From positions 1-56,854 of the forward strand of contig JAHLVZ010000008.1 in NCBI GenBank assembly GCA_019058165.1: a DNA stretch of 56,854 nucleotides. Reading direction: 5' to 3'. Position numbers and translations under genes: made by a program. Origin of the DNA: Candidatus Heimdallarchaeota archaeon (GTDB taxonomy: Archaea > Asgardarchaeota > Heimdallarchaeia > JABLTI01). Within the stretch, counting starts at the first letter, position 1; every line of letters starts with the position of its first letter. The notes below the pieces were generated by a model. That model had not been told where the DNA came from, ran no database searches, and worked only from the letters and a program-made list of their open reading frames with translations. Shown here piece by piece: positions 45,046-54,615 of this stretch.

Positions 45046-45864
45046 TTACTTTGTAGACTTGACTCCGAAAACTTCAAAATCATTTAATACTCGCAGAATT
45101 TCTTCAAATTTTTCTTCTGGAATAATATTGATTATATTCTTAATTTTTCTTTTTGTTATAATTAGACAAATTACAATAATAAGAATCGGAACTAAGAATA
45201 CGAAAATAAAATACCACCAATTTATAACCAAAGTTAAAATTTCTGTTTTCAAGATAAATGCATATACCCCTAATCCTGTTATGATTACTAGCTCAATAAT
45301 TACAGCAGCATTTAGAGCATATTGCCATGCTTTATGACTTCTTAATAGCTTTCGAAAAACAATTGGATCAAAATCATTTGTTGTTTCTGCTGAAATTTCA
45401 TGTTTAACACCAAACACTTTTCTTGTATATATTAACAAATATTTGATATCAACTAATGTCATATTTTCTATTCCACCCTGTTTTCGTGCCCGATTTATGA
45501 ACCATTTTTTGATTCTATCCCAAGTGGAGATTACAGAATGTAAAAACAGGAAATAAATTAAAACAATAAAATCAGCAATTAGAAACATATAACCAAAATC
45601 GTTTTCTCGCAATCCAAACATAACAATAGCCCAAATTAAGAAGTACAAAAGTGGAAGAAATTCCAAAGAAAGAATTCTACTATTCCAACCAGTTACAAAA
45701 CCAAGAAAATATAGGATGCGATGAGAGACGAACTTTTCGAGGTCGCTCTCGCCGCTCAAGATGATCGATTTTAATGATTCCTTCACTACTTTCGTAGAGA
45801 CGGGTATTTTGGCCGATTGTGATTGTTCACTGTTCAGAGCTATTATGCCTCCCCGACTTGACAA
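45046..45864 (-). CDS. membrane protein, 272 aa, co-translated with the winged-helix gene
   Basis: Hydrophilic N-terminus, then two pairs of membrane helices (about 68-110 and 190-250) and a short cytosolic C-terminus. No family recognised. The gene overlaps the upstream wHTH gene by 22 bases. The start is uncertain: TTG at 45864 is the first usable codon, yet the strong GGGGAGG motif lies inside the frame downstream of it, without an ATG/GTG/TTG after it. The overlap suggests a regulator-membrane-protein pair. Confidence 0.65.
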   Translation of the reverse strand: MSSRGGIIALNSEQSQSAKIPVSTKVVKESLKSIILSGESDLEKFVSHRILYFLGFVTGWNSRILSLEFLPLLYFLIWAIVMFGLRENDFGYMFLIADFIVLIYFLFLHSVISTWDRIKKWFINRARKQGGIENMTLVDIKYLLIYTRKVFGVKHEISAETTNDFDPIVFRKLLRSHKAWQYALNAAVIIELVIITGLGVYAFILKTEILTLVINWWYFIFVFLVPILIIVICLIITKRKIKNIINIIPEEKFEEILRVLNDFEVFGVKSTK

Positions 45865-46373
45865 TATTCAATAATGAAGTCGAGGACTTTTTGTTTTTCT
45901 TTCTCATCTAGTTCTCTAATCATGTCCAGTATTTCCCGGAATGATAATGACATTAAATTCCCAAATACTCCTCTACTCTCAATTTCACTCTTCAATTCTT
46001 TTGGTAAAGCCTCTTCCTTCACTTTACTTATTTCTTCTTTTCCAATAATATTAACTTTTAGAGTATAAAATTTGGATGGACCAAATGGTGCGGGAATATG
46101 GTCGACAATTTTATATTTGATCAGAATTTTCATGATTTTTGAGATAAATTGTGGTGTTTTGTGAGTTAGTTTGGCAAGTTGAGCTCCTGTTCTTGGATTA
46201 TCAATCAGTAATTCAACCATCTCTTTTTGTACCAAAGTTAATATTTTAATAGATTGTAAACCCACCACTGCAACAGTATCCTCATCTATCTTTAATAGAT
46301 TAATAGAGGATTTTTTTCGTGCTTCTGTGATGTTCTTTAGAAAATTATTTATCTCATTTTCAAAGGATTGCAA
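45843..46373 (-). CDS. winged-helix transcriptional regulator, 176 aa
   Basis: Winged helix-turn-helix near 50-105: LTLVQKEMVELLIDNPRTGAQLAKLTHKTPQFISKIMKILIKYKIV has the helix-turn-helix (GAQLAKLTHKTPQFISKIMKIL) and the following FYTLK wing strand. The last 70 residues are helical and acidic (FREILDMIRELDEKEKQKVL), probably a dimer or partner interface. Likely controls its own operon with the overlapping membrane protein gene; effector unknown. Confidence 0.75.
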   Translation of the reverse strand: MQSFENEINNFLKNITEARKKSSINLLKIDEDTVAVVGLQSIKILTLVQKEMVELLIDNPRTGAQLAKLTHKTPQFISKIMKILIKYKIVDHIPAPFGPSKFYTLKVNIIGKEEISKVKEEALPKELKSEIESRGVFGNLMSLSFREILDMIRELDEKEKQKVLDFIIEYCQVGEA

Positions 46374-46497
46374 TTAACGCTACTCCTAATGTACGTAAGT
46401 AGATACTACTAAACTTACGGGGTTGATATTATTTATAAGTTTTGGGTCGATTGTTAAAACCTTAAATTTATAAAAAAATACTCCAATGAGCTATAAA

Positions 46498-48825
46498 TTA
46501 TTGATATCTTGGTCTTTTAACGTAAACAACAGCAATAGTCATGATTATTCCTATAAGGAATCCTACAATTACAACTTGATTAATGGGATTACTAAATATT
46601 GGTTCAAGAATTGCAGGAAGAACATTCAAAACTAAAGCTGAGATCTGCTGAGGTGTTTCGATAGCAAAAGCATTTGTAACTGGTGAAATATCTTCTCGAT
46701 AATTATAAGGAATACAGCTAGTAAAGAAGCCAGTTTTATCATTCAAATCTATTGAATCTTCATAGAGATTTTCGCTAAAGAATGTTTTAACTATTGCATC
46801 TTGGCCTTCGCAAATAGCAGAGAGTTGGTATTGGTTATCTTCAAGAAAATCAGCTTGAAATATTAACATGGATTGAATCAAGGGATCAAGTAAGTCTTTA
46901 TCTTTAGTAAATTGGAAAAGATCATTTAACAGAATTAGATAATCCCATTGATAAATCTTTGAACGTCCTAAACAAGTATAAACATCATAATGATACAACC
47001 AATCAGGGATTTCATCAGGTAACATAAAACTATGAGTCATATCAACTGTGACAGAAACATCACATATTACATAAAAGTGACTTCCACCTGTATCTTTCAA
47101 ATTATTACCTATAAGTGAATTCTTTGCAATCCCATAAGTGGAGGGATCTATATTTTCAAACAATAAATTAGCTAATGAATCCAAAGCACCATCAACACGA
47201 TCCTTTAAGAGATTCATTTCATTACTTTGAGTATAAATAGTAAGATCCCTTTTCACTTGTAAAAGAAACTCCATAATAAACATTGAACCTTTGAATCTTC
47301 TCAAGCCTTCTGGCAAGATTTCTGGTAAAACAAGATCAGCATTATTAATTAAAGGATCAGCAATAAGTGCTTCGTCTAACGCGGTTCCAAAATATGGACT
47401 GAATACAAATCCATTATCCTCTCTTTGGCTATTTAAGATTTCATTGACAAGACTGAAGGCATTTCGCTCTTCAATTTGAAGCGTTGAATCTCTCACAAAT
47501 GAATGAGAGAGTACTTTATATACATCCATAAGACCAGGGATATCTCCTGCACCTTGAAAAGTTCTCATATTAGTAATTTTTAGAGGAGCTGTTTCCGTTT
47601 GATATTGAATTAAATCATTTTCCGAATCTTGCTTATCGATAAAATACTTCTGCCACATATAGGTATAACCAGAATATCTCTGGTCCAATGGAGTCCAAGA
47701 AACGCCGGCATATGGATCAAAAACATAAACAACCGAATCAAAGATCATACCAATATGCGAAGCATAATTATTAGTAATTTTCTGTGTTATTTCGGACAAG
47801 CTTGGATCAGTAACTTGAAATAAGTTGTAACTGCTTGGATTCCAAGCAAAGGAGTTTGGTGAAGAGAATTTCTTGATGTACATTAAGTATTCTGAAGCTA
47901 TTTGAGGAGAAGTATAAAGGTAATTTTGGAAGTCAAGATAATCATCTGTGAAAATATCTGTAATAACAAAACTCTCATTATTGGACATTTGGTTGAAAGA
48001 ATACCAACCTATCCATTTGTCGTAATTAGCATCAATAAGCGAATCACCTATTCCTGCGACAGCGAATTTTGGCTCATGAAGAGCATATCTATTAATGGCA
48101 CTCCACCAATTATTCACAGCTTCTGATATAAGAGAAATTGATGCGGATTCAAAATAGGTGAAATAGGGCATAAATTCAACTGCTTTTAATATCTTAGAGC
48201 CCAGAACCATTGTATCACATAATAAGGAAATACGGTCATTGACAAAATCGTTATCCAATGTTCTTACAAATTTATTCCAAAATGCACTGAAACCATTTTC
48301 AGCAGGAGTCATTGAATTAAGAATATGAATTATTTGATCATTAGTTGCTACATTGTAATATAACCAATTCACAATTTTTTCAGTCATAAAAATCCATTGT
48401 CTATTGAACAGATATTCTTCTTGTTGACTTCCTACAAATTCTAGCGCAATGTTTACATTATTTTTGAGAATTAAATACTGTATTTCAATGTCATGAGATA
48501 GACCCTCTAACCAAATTTGAAAATCCAATTCCTGTAAACCCTCGTCTCCATTTGTTATGTCGCCAAGATCTCCATAACGAGAGAGATTGAATGGGTTTTG
48601 GTAATTCCAGAGAAAGATTCCTTCTTTTTCATTAAAGAGTGATGCAATACTTGATGTTGCACTTTTTATTTGATCAATTATTTCCTCATTTGAGGAATCA
48701 TCAAAAGAATATGAGAATGAATAACTTTGAGGGAGAGAGGCACCTAATAATTGAGCTACAAAAATAACTGCTATAAGAAAGAAATTACCCATCATTCTTT
48801 TTCTTGAAATGATAAGCTTCGCCAT
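46498..48825 (-). CDS. large secreted/membrane-anchored helical ectodomain, 775 aa
   Basis: Signal peptide (about 12-35, GNFFLIAVIFVAQLLGASLPQ), an extracellular region of about 700 residues and a C-terminal membrane helix (VVIVGFLIGIIMTIAVVYV) with a short basic end. The body is mostly helical with many Trp/Tyr/Phe and repeated helical pairs. This would fit an alpha/alpha-toroid enzyme or lectin-like domain (as in some glycan-acting proteins), but no catalytic motif is clear. Single gene with a 254-base upstream gap (48826-49079) that holds the terminator of the neighbouring gene. Confidence 0.75.
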   Translation of the reverse strand: MAKLIISRKRMMGNFFLIAVIFVAQLLGASLPQSYSFSYSFDDSSNEEIIDQIKSATSSIASLFNEKEGIFLWNYQNPFNLSRYGDLGDITNGDEGLQELDFQIWLEGLSHDIEIQYLILKNNVNIALEFVGSQQEEYLFNRQWIFMTEKIVNWLYYNVATNDQIIHILNSMTPAENGFSAFWNKFVRTLDNDFVNDRISLLCDTMVLGSKILKAVEFMPYFTYFESASISLISEAVNNWWSAINRYALHEPKFAVAGIGDSLIDANYDKWIGWYSFNQMSNNESFVITDIFTDDYLDFQNYLYTSPQIASEYLMYIKKFSSPNSFAWNPSSYNLFQVTDPSLSEITQKITNNYASHIGMIFDSVVYVFDPYAGVSWTPLDQRYSGYTYMWQKYFIDKQDSENDLIQYQTETAPLKITNMRTFQGAGDIPGLMDVYKVLSHSFVRDSTLQIEERNAFSLVNEILNSQREDNGFVFSPYFGTALDEALIADPLINNADLVLPEILPEGLRRFKGSMFIMEFLLQVKRDLTIYTQSNEMNLLKDRVDGALDSLANLLFENIDPSTYGIAKNSLIGNNLKDTGGSHFYVICDVSVTVDMTHSFMLPDEIPDWLYHYDVYTCLGRSKIYQWDYLILLNDLFQFTKDKDLLDPLIQSMLIFQADFLEDNQYQLSAICEGQDAIVKTFFSENLYEDSIDLNDKTGFFTSCIPYNYREDISPVTNAFAIETPQQISALVLNVLPAILEPIFSNPINQVVIVGFLIGIIMTIAVVYVKRPRYQ

Positions 48826-49029
48826 AGTCAGGTACCTCTTCTAGACTAGTCCATATAACTAGCAATATTCTCAGATCAGATATTTTTACGTTAACGTATT
48901 GTGTAAATATATAAAAACTACTTAATAACTTATTTGTCTACTATTTTAAACATTAAAAAAAGATTAAATCATAAAACATTCACAAATTATATAGAAAAAG
49001 TAATTCAAATTAAAAATAGCAAAAAAAGA

Positions 49030-49056
49030 GTATCCAGAAAAATAACCCCTGGATAC
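49030..49056 (-). terminator. hairpin terminator after the coiled-coil gene
   Basis: GTATCCAG and CTGGATAC form a perfect 8-bp stem with an 11-base loop; on the minus strand it is followed by TCTTTTTTTG. It lies 24 bases past the stop at 49080. Confidence 0.65.
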
Positions 49057-49079
49057 ATCCACTATAAGAATTACTAAAT

Positions 49080-49670
49080 CTATTTCTTCTTTGAAACTAA
49101 AGGATTGCTATCTCGACCTTCACCATGGATTTCAACGAGACCAGCACGTTCAAGTTCTTCAAGCCATTTCTTTGCTTGGGCAGGAGAAACTCCAGCTTTC
49201 ATTGAAACTTGATTTAAACGCATTTCACCAAATTCTGTTAGATCTTTAAGGATTACAAATCGAGGTTCATTCTCTGCAATCTTTTGGAAGGCGCGCATTT
49301 CTTCTTCTAATTTCTTGTATTCTTTCTGTAAATCTTCAATTTTCTTCTTAGCGATACTTAAATCTTCAACAGAACCTTCAAGTCTAGTAATTTCAAGCTC
49401 TCTCTGAGATAAACGATGTTCAAGGTCTTTTATTGCTTCTTTGTTCTTTGAATCTGTAGATCTAAGTTCAGTAAGTTCTTCTTCAAATTTACCGATTTTC
49501 TCATCGCGATTTGCAACATCGGTTTCTAATTTCATGATTTTATCATTTAATGAATCCATTTCTACTAGATTTTTCTTAGCGGATTCTAATTCCTTTTTTA
49601 AATCAACGATATTTGTTTCAGGTTCTTCTATTTCTACATCAGGTGTTTTTGGTGGTTCATCTTCGGACAT
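49080..49670 (-). CDS. coiled-coil protein with C-terminal winged-helix domain, 196 aa
   Basis: Acidic N-terminus, then a long coiled coil (about 22-132) of heptads with Glu/Lys/Leu (LKKELESAKKNLVEM ... LEEEMRAFQKIA). A compact C-terminal winged-helix domain (about 135-192) follows: FVILKDLTEFGEMRLNQVSMKAGVSPAQAKKWLEELERAGLV. The architecture suggests a dimeric DNA-binding or structural protein. No catalytic motif. Confidence 0.75.
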   Translation of the reverse strand: MSEDEPPKTPDVEIEEPETNIVDLKKELESAKKNLVEMDSLNDKIMKLETDVANRDEKIGKFEEELTELRSTDSKNKEAIKDLEHRLSQRELEITRLEGSVEDLSIAKKKIEDLQKEYKKLEEEMRAFQKIAENEPRFVILKDLTEFGEMRLNQVSMKAGVSPAQAKKWLEELERAGLVEIHGEGRDSNPLVSKKK

Positions 49671-49864
49671 AAGTCTGAGACCTCCATGTCATTCAACAAT
49701 TGCTGAATCTAATTCAAAACAATTGAGAATTGGATTTTCAATTATCTGTTATTACTACTTTAGATTTGATTTAAAATTATTTGGATATCGTCACAAGCGA
49801 AGTAATTCACAAAAAATTATCTTTCAGTGTAAAATTGAAAAGAGAACAGAATAAATTCTTCTTA

Positions 49865-50290
49865 CTAACCCGAGAAAGAACTAATTACATTATCCACTAC
49901 ATAATCTATCATATCAAGGTTCGCGGAGTCATGTGTTAGAATATTTCCTAATCCAATTGTAAGAGTATCACCCAATTCTTCCAATAAATCATAGATTGCT
50001 GATTTCTCTGTATATTTACTTCTTGCTATCAAATACCAGTTATTGTCAGGGTTAGTGTACATCACGATTATCGAGGCTTGATTTTTACTTTGGATAATGA
50101 AAACATTATCATTATAAATAGAAGAAAACATTTGATTTAAGGCCACCATCAAACCAGCAAAAAGTACATCAGCTTCCCATTTCTCTTGTTGCCCTCTGTT
50201 TGGAGACCATAATAACTCACCAGAATCTAACACTAATACTGTAGTATCAAAAATAGTATTTGTTAAATCATTATGATCATTATCACTCAA
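49865..50290 (-). CDS. roadblock/longin-like small protein, 141 aa
   Basis: A single alpha/beta domain: TVLVLDSGELLWSPNRG (strand), ADVLFAGLMVALNQMFSSI (helix), then strands NVFIIQSKNQ, SIIVMYTNP and NWYLIARSKY, and a helix. This beta-alpha-beta-beta-beta-alpha order is that of roadblock/LC7 and longin domains, which are plentiful in Asgard genomes and act with small GTPases. No GTPase gene is adjacent. TTG start with AAGGT upstream. Fold assignment is by pattern, so moderate confidence. Confidence 0.55.
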   Translation of the reverse strand: MSDNDHNDLTNTIFDTTVLVLDSGELLWSPNRGQQEKWEADVLFAGLMVALNQMFSSIYNDNVFIIQSKNQASIIVMYTNPDNNWYLIARSKYTEKSAIYDLLEELGDTLTIGLGNILTHDSANLDMIDYVVDNVISSFSG

Positions 50291-50395
50291 ATGCTAAACC
50301 TTCTAACACTTCCAATAAAACCTAGAATATATATTCTTTGGTTCAAAAGAGATATTGGTTGTGTAAAAAAAATCAGCAAAATAAAAGAAAAAAGG

Positions 50396-50415
50396 AAAGA
50401 GAAATGCTTCTCTTT
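50396..50415 (-). terminator. hairpin terminator after the 148-aa membrane protein gene
   Basis: AAAGAGAA and TTCTCTTT form a perfect 8-bp stem with a 4-base loop. On the minus strand it is followed by CCTTTTTTCTTTTATTTT. It begins 3 bases past the stop at 50419. Confidence 0.7.
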
Positions 50416-50418
50416 GAT

Positions 50419-50865
50419 TTAACCTGGAACGAAGATAACTATTGGATCTCCTATTGCGTCGGAAATAAAGTATATGCCATAAGCTATTGCAAGGATTAGG
50501 AATAAGGAAATCAATGTAATCCAAATTGACCATTGCCAGTATTTGTCTCCTGTAGCAGCATGTGGTAATACAGCAGGAACTGTGAGTAGGTATCTAATAA
50601 CTAATATGAACCCAACTGTCAGGAAAACATAGAACATTGAGGATAGTACAAATAAGCTTGTAAGTTCTGCCAATACTTGTGCTACTGCTTCAACTGCAAC
50701 GACGAGTAAAAGGGACACTAAGAATAACCGTAAGAAATAGCTACCATCCAGTTTTTTCCTTCCACAAATTATTCTCACACTAAGATATAACACTAATGTG
50801 AGGAGCAGAAGGGTGATAACCATTATTAGCCACCATCGCCAATCACTAAAAGATTCAAATGCCAA
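50419..50865 (-). CDS. small polytopic membrane protein, 148 aa
   Basis: Four hydrophobic segments (about 12-32, 44-66, 70-93, 112-137), short loops, ends with FVPG. No family recognised and no motif besides hydrophobicity. It has its own terminator. An ATG at 50865 starts the frame; the ribosome binding site is not obvious. Confidence 0.7.
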   Translation of the reverse strand: MAFESFSDWRWWLIMVITLLLLTLVLYLSVRIICGRKKLDGSYFLRLFLVSLLLVVAVEAVAQVLAELTSLFVLSSMFYVFLTVGFILVIRYLLTVPAVLPHAATGDKYWQWSIWITLISLFLILAIAYGIYFISDAIGDPIVIFVPG

Positions 50866-51019
50866 AGTTTTTCACCGATTGGAAGAGGGATTTATGCTTT
50901 TTGTATTTTGTGTTTGAGGGTAAGGATAAATCGATAACAGCTCATTTGTAAGTTTTTAAGAAAAACCAGCAAGTGTAGAAAAGAGCAAGATTGCTCTAAA
51001 GATTAGAAAGTGAATTATT

Positions 51020-52360
51020 TTGCTGGAATTCAAAACAAAGGATATTGACAAAAAGAAGCCTAATTCACTTTTCTCAAGAAAATTGCTAAGATTATATCTG
51101 ACAACAAGTGTTTTCAGTTTTGGATATAACTTTGTAACTACTGCTGAATACGTTAATTTTAGACAAATTATGGGACAAGCTGGATTAGCTAGTTCCACTA
51201 AAATATCCGTTCTACTTATGTGTTCTCTCTTTGCATTGTGCTTAGGAACAATTATTGGAGGTACAATTAGTGATTCACTTAGAACTAGATTCGGGCAAAG
51301 AGCACCTTTAATACTAATCGGAGGATTAGTTTGTTCTTTATTATTCTTGTTAATTCCATTGGTGACACAATTAGGAAATAACTGGAACATAAAATATGCA
51401 TTTTTACTTCTAATTTTTATTCTAGCACATATTTTTATTGGAATTGCTTTTGCACCATGGCTAGCGCTAGTTTCCGATCTTTTCAAAAAAGAAGAAAGAA
51501 TAGGTGCCGGAGTCTCAATTAATATCCTCAGTGCTGCTGGTGCAGCTATTGCAGTTATTATTTTTTCAAGATTAATTGAATCAGGGTTATCGTGGGTTAT
51601 TTGGATAATAACAGGATTAATTTTTGGCAGCTCAGTTCTAATTACAGTTTTACTTATGCCAAAGAATAATCCTGATTATGAACCAATTGGAAAAACTAAA
51701 GATGTTTTGAAAATACCAGCAGTAATTTGGAAATATGGGGGAAAACCCTGGAGCCTATTATTATTAACTAGTACTTTCTGGGCTTTTAGCTCACATCTTG
51801 TTGAGACGGGGATAGTTGATTCATTAATTGAGCGTTTCAGCATTTCTGATACGAAAGCATCTCTAACTAGTAATATTTTGATGGGAGTCTACATTGTTTT
51901 ATTATTAGTTCCAGTTATTATATTGATAAATAGAATCGGAAAAATTCGAGCCAGTATTCTAGCGAGTATTTTTTATGGAATCTTCTGCATGCTTCTTTCA
52001 ACTATGACTCAATTCCAATCCATTTATTACATTGTATTAATTGGTGGGTTGGGAAATATTATGTTAAGTACTCTGCAAATTGCTTTACCAGCAGATATAG
52101 CGCCAAGGGGACGTGAAGCTAGTTTCATGGGAATTTTCTTTGTTTTTGGATCAATTGTTAAGCCTTTTGCTACTTTAATACAAGGAGTAGTTCTTGAAGG
52201 AAATGAAAACAATATTTCATTAAGTCAATTTGGCGGATATCCTTGGGTATTTCTAATTGCTGGCATATGCAGTTTTTGTTCAATATTTCTACTATTACTT
52301 ATTCTGAACATAAGAAAATCTGACATAAAGGGAAATATTACAGTTACTACAAGCATATGA
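51020..52360 (+). CDS. MFS transporter
   Basis: 446 residues, twelve predicted membrane helices; the MFS loop motif reads GGTISDSLRTRFGQRAPLIL. Overall similar to the other MFS gene at 40875-42155 (both have this GxISDxLRxxFGxR signature), so they look like paralogues. Substrate unknown. TTG start at 51020 with GTGA upstream. The stop is followed by a hairpin terminator shared with the convergent ABC gene. Confidence 0.9.
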   Translation: MLEFKTKDIDKKKPNSLFSRKLLRLYLTTSVFSFGYNFVTTAEYVNFRQIMGQAGLASSTKISVLLMCSLFALCLGTIIGGTISDSLRTRFGQRAPLILIGGLVCSLLFLLIPLVTQLGNNWNIKYAFLLLIFILAHIFIGIAFAPWLALVSDLFKKEERIGAGVSINILSAAGAAIAVIIFSRLIESGLSWVIWIITGLIFGSSVLITVLLMPKNNPDYEPIGKTKDVLKIPAVIWKYGGKPWSLLLLTSTFWAFSSHLVETGIVDSLIERFSISDTKASLTSNILMGVYIVLLLVPVIILINRIGKIRASILASIFYGIFCMLLSTMTQFQSIYYIVLIGGLGNIMLSTLQIALPADIAPRGREASFMGIFFVFGSIVKPFATLIQGVVLEGNENNISLSQFGGYPWVFLIAGICSFCSIFLLLLILNIRKSDIKGNITVTTSI

Positions 52361-52385
52361 TATGAAATTAAAAATAAAGAAGAGT

Positions 52386-52404
52386 ATGAGGTAAATGTCC
52401 TCAT
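52386..52404. terminator. hairpin between MFS and ABC ATPase genes
   Basis: ATGAGG and CCTCAT form a 6-bp stem with a 7-base loop, followed on the plus strand by GTGCTTTTATTT. It lies 26 bases past the MFS stop and 7 bases past the convergent ABC gene stop. Confidence 0.5.
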
Positions 52405-52410
52405 GTGCTT

Positions 52411-53505
52411 TTATTTGGTTGTTACATGGTGACACTCAACAAAGTGAGAGGGAGAGATTTGTATTCTTGGTGGCTCTTCCTGTGTGCAAATAGATGTAGC
52501 AATTGGACATCTTGGATGGAAATTACATCCAGGAGGTGGTGCTACTGGTGAAGGTGGATCCCCTTCAAGGAAGATTCTTTCTGGTTTAACTGTAGGATCA
52601 GGAATTGGAATAGCTGAAATAAGTGCACGGGTGTACGGATGTCGCATGTCTTCAAAGACTTCCTCTACAGAACCAACCTCTACAAGTCTACCAAGATACA
52701 TCACACAGACAATATCAGAAATCATACGAATAACTGACAAGTCATGAGCAATGAAAATATAAGCTAAATTAAATTCACGTTGTAAATCTCTAAGTAACAT
52801 TAAAACTGCTGCTCTTACAGACACATCGAGAGCTGACACTGGTTCGTCTAGAATAACAAATCGTGGGTTTAAGGCTAATGCTCGTGCAATGCCTACACGT
52901 TGTTTCTGACCACCAGAGAATTCGTGTGGGAACCTAAAAGCGTGGTGAATCATTAAACCTACTTTTTCCATTAATTCAATTGTCCGGATTTTTAATTCAT
53001 CGCCAGAGGCAACATCATGAATTAATAATGGTTCGGAAATAATGTCAAAAGCAGTCATTCTAGGATTCAAAGAAGCAGAGGGATCCTGAAAAACAATTTG
53101 CATTTGTCTTCTCATTTCTCGTAATTCTTTTTTGTCCAAAGAAATTAGGTCAATCATTTCTTCATTTTCATTTCTGAAGAAAACATGTCCTGATGTTGGT
53201 TCTAATAGTAGAAGAATTGCTCTAGCTGCTGTTGATTTTCCACAACCAGATTCACCTACAATACCAACAGTTTCACCTTTTCTTACATTAAATGAAATGC
53301 CATCTACTGCTTTTAAGAAAATAGGAGTACGATTAAAAACAATTCCTCCACCAGCTACAAGAAAGTGTTTCTTCAAATTTCTTATCGCTACTAGCAGATC
53401 GGGATCATCAGGTATTTCATATATTTCGTCTTCCAAATCTACTTTTGGAGCTCGATAAATACCCATTCTTTGCTTTACACGGTCCCAGAATGAAAATTCA
53501 CTCAT
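52411..53505 (-). CDS. OppF/DppF-type peptide ABC transporter ATP-binding protein
   Basis: ABC ATPase energising uptake of peptides or other solutes. Walker A GESGCGKS (84-91), signature FSGGQKQR, Walker B FVILDEPVSALD and His switch IFIAHD. The C-terminal NFHPRCPIA with further Cys is the OppD/OppF-type extension. ATG at 53505 with GTGAT upstream is preferred over GTG at 53514. No permease, binding protein or OppD gene is in the window, so its partners must lie elsewhere. Confidence 0.93.
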   Translation of the reverse strand: MSEFSFWDRVKQRMGIYRAPKVDLEDEIYEIPDDPDLLVAIRNLKKHFLVAGGGIVFNRTPIFLKAVDGISFNVRKGETVGIVGESGCGKSTAARAILLLLEPTSGHVFFRNENEEMIDLISLDKKELREMRRQMQIVFQDPSASLNPRMTAFDIISEPLLIHDVASGDELKIRTIELMEKVGLMIHHAFRFPHEFSGGQKQRVGIARALALNPRFVILDEPVSALDVSVRAAVLMLLRDLQREFNLAYIFIAHDLSVIRMISDIVCVMYLGRLVEVGSVEEVFEDMRHPYTRALISAIPIPDPTVKPERIFLEGDPPSPVAPPPGCNFHPRCPIATSICTQEEPPRIQISPSHFVECHHVTTK

Positions 53506-53844
53506 TTTGATCACTCTTTACTTTTGCTACTGAACTAAAGCTACATTAGCTAACTTCTATATATAGTTTAACATTATGAAGCAATATATGTTCTCATAGT
53601 CGATTTTTATTGTTAAACAACACTCATTCACAAAAATAGTTTATAACATTTCTGTTCATTGTGTTTTTTCCTTTTTATGTAAAGAAAAGATTATATTTGG
53701 GATTTTTGAAAATAAAAAGTATTAAAATACCATCTATCCTTAGTATCCTTAGAAAAATTTTTGCTTTCAGTAAACGTATAGTCGTTTATTAAGGTTTAAA
53801 TTGTTGTTTGGATTAAGTTACTAGTAGAGGAGAAATCGAATACT
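53506..53844. promoter_or_regulatory. 339-base divergent promoter region (ABC ATPase / ESCRT operon)
   Basis: Very AT-rich. Minus-strand CTATATATAG (53557-53566) is a good TATA box for the ABC gene, about 55 bases from its ATG. For the ESCRT operon, GGTTTAAATT at 53793-53802 predicts a start site near 53825, just before the GAGGAG ribosome binding site (about 53826-53831). No other gene or motif is visible in the gap. Confidence 0.5.
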
Positions 53845-54591
53845 TTGTCGCGAAATAAAATAAATGACTTGGCATTAGCCAGAGAAACACAATTAATGTT
53901 TACTTACACAGAAGGATTCAGTCCAATAGGAAGTGAACTTAATCGGTGGAAAGGTGAAATTCTCGTCAAAATACCTCAAGGAGAACGAGCAATACCAGTA
54001 GAAGTATTGGTTCCCTTAAAGTATCCTGAATATCCACCAAAGGTTATTGTCATAGAGAAGAATATTCAGCATCCAAATATTGAAAAGAATGGAAATGTGT
54101 TGCTGAAGATTACTCACGAGTGGAAACCTGATGTACATGTTTATCAAGTAATTCATGCGTTACAAAATCTATTCAAAAAAGTTCCACCACAATTTACTGA
54201 TACTGCTGGTGCAAAAATCATCAGTAGAAAAGCAACAGTACAAACAATCGATTCTGCAAAAAGTGCAAATCAACAAAAAGTGGACACTGTAAATCAAACA
54301 ATCACATCTTTGCAAGACAAAATAAGAGATAAAGATGATGAATTACGAAAACTGCGAGCGGAATTAGTAAAAGGATCAAATGAAAAAATTGCGAAAATAG
54401 ACGACATTGTGCTACCAAAAGATAAAGCTAAAAGTGAGAAATTAATGGTACAAGCAAAAAGCATAGCAATAGCAGATCTTCTTTCCACTCTCGATGAGAA
54501 ATTCAAAGATGGAGAAATCAGTCCAGTTGATTTTTCAAAACTTTACAGAAAATACACAAAAGAATTGTATTTAATTCATAAGGAATTATAA
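53845..54591 (+). CDS. vps23: Vps23/Tsg101-like ESCRT-I subunit (UEV domain, coiled coil, steadiness box)
   Basis: ESCRT-I subunit expected to bind ubiquitin-type signals and to link cargo to membrane remodelling. Residues 1-115 are an E2-like UEV domain: YPEYPPKVIVIEKNIQHPNIEKNG keeps the E2 fold and HPN (76-78), but the catalytic Cys position (family GxICL) is Leu86, so it is a non-conjugating variant. A coiled coil (about 135-185) follows. The C-terminal segment IADLLSTLDEKFKDGEISPVDFSKLYRKY (about 207-235) matches the Tsg101 steadiness box. TTG start; GAGGAG upstream. First gene of the ESCRT operon. Confidence 0.88.
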   Translation: MSRNKINDLALARETQLMFTYTEGFSPIGSELNRWKGEILVKIPQGERAIPVEVLVPLKYPEYPPKVIVIEKNIQHPNIEKNGNVLLKITHEWKPDVHVYQVIHALQNLFKKVPPQFTDTAGAKIISRKATVQTIDSAKSANQQKVDTVNQTITSLQDKIRDKDDELRKLRAELVKGSNEKIAKIDDIVLPKDKAKSEKLMVQAKSIAIADLLSTLDEKFKDGEISPVDFSKLYRKYTKELYLIHKEL

Positions 54592-54615
54592 ACGAAATAA
54601 AAAGAGGAAATAAAA

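Noticed and set aside
50956-51486. Minus-strand 176-codon frame over the MFS gene start
   Set aside because: Antisense shadow of a clear twelve-helix transporter.
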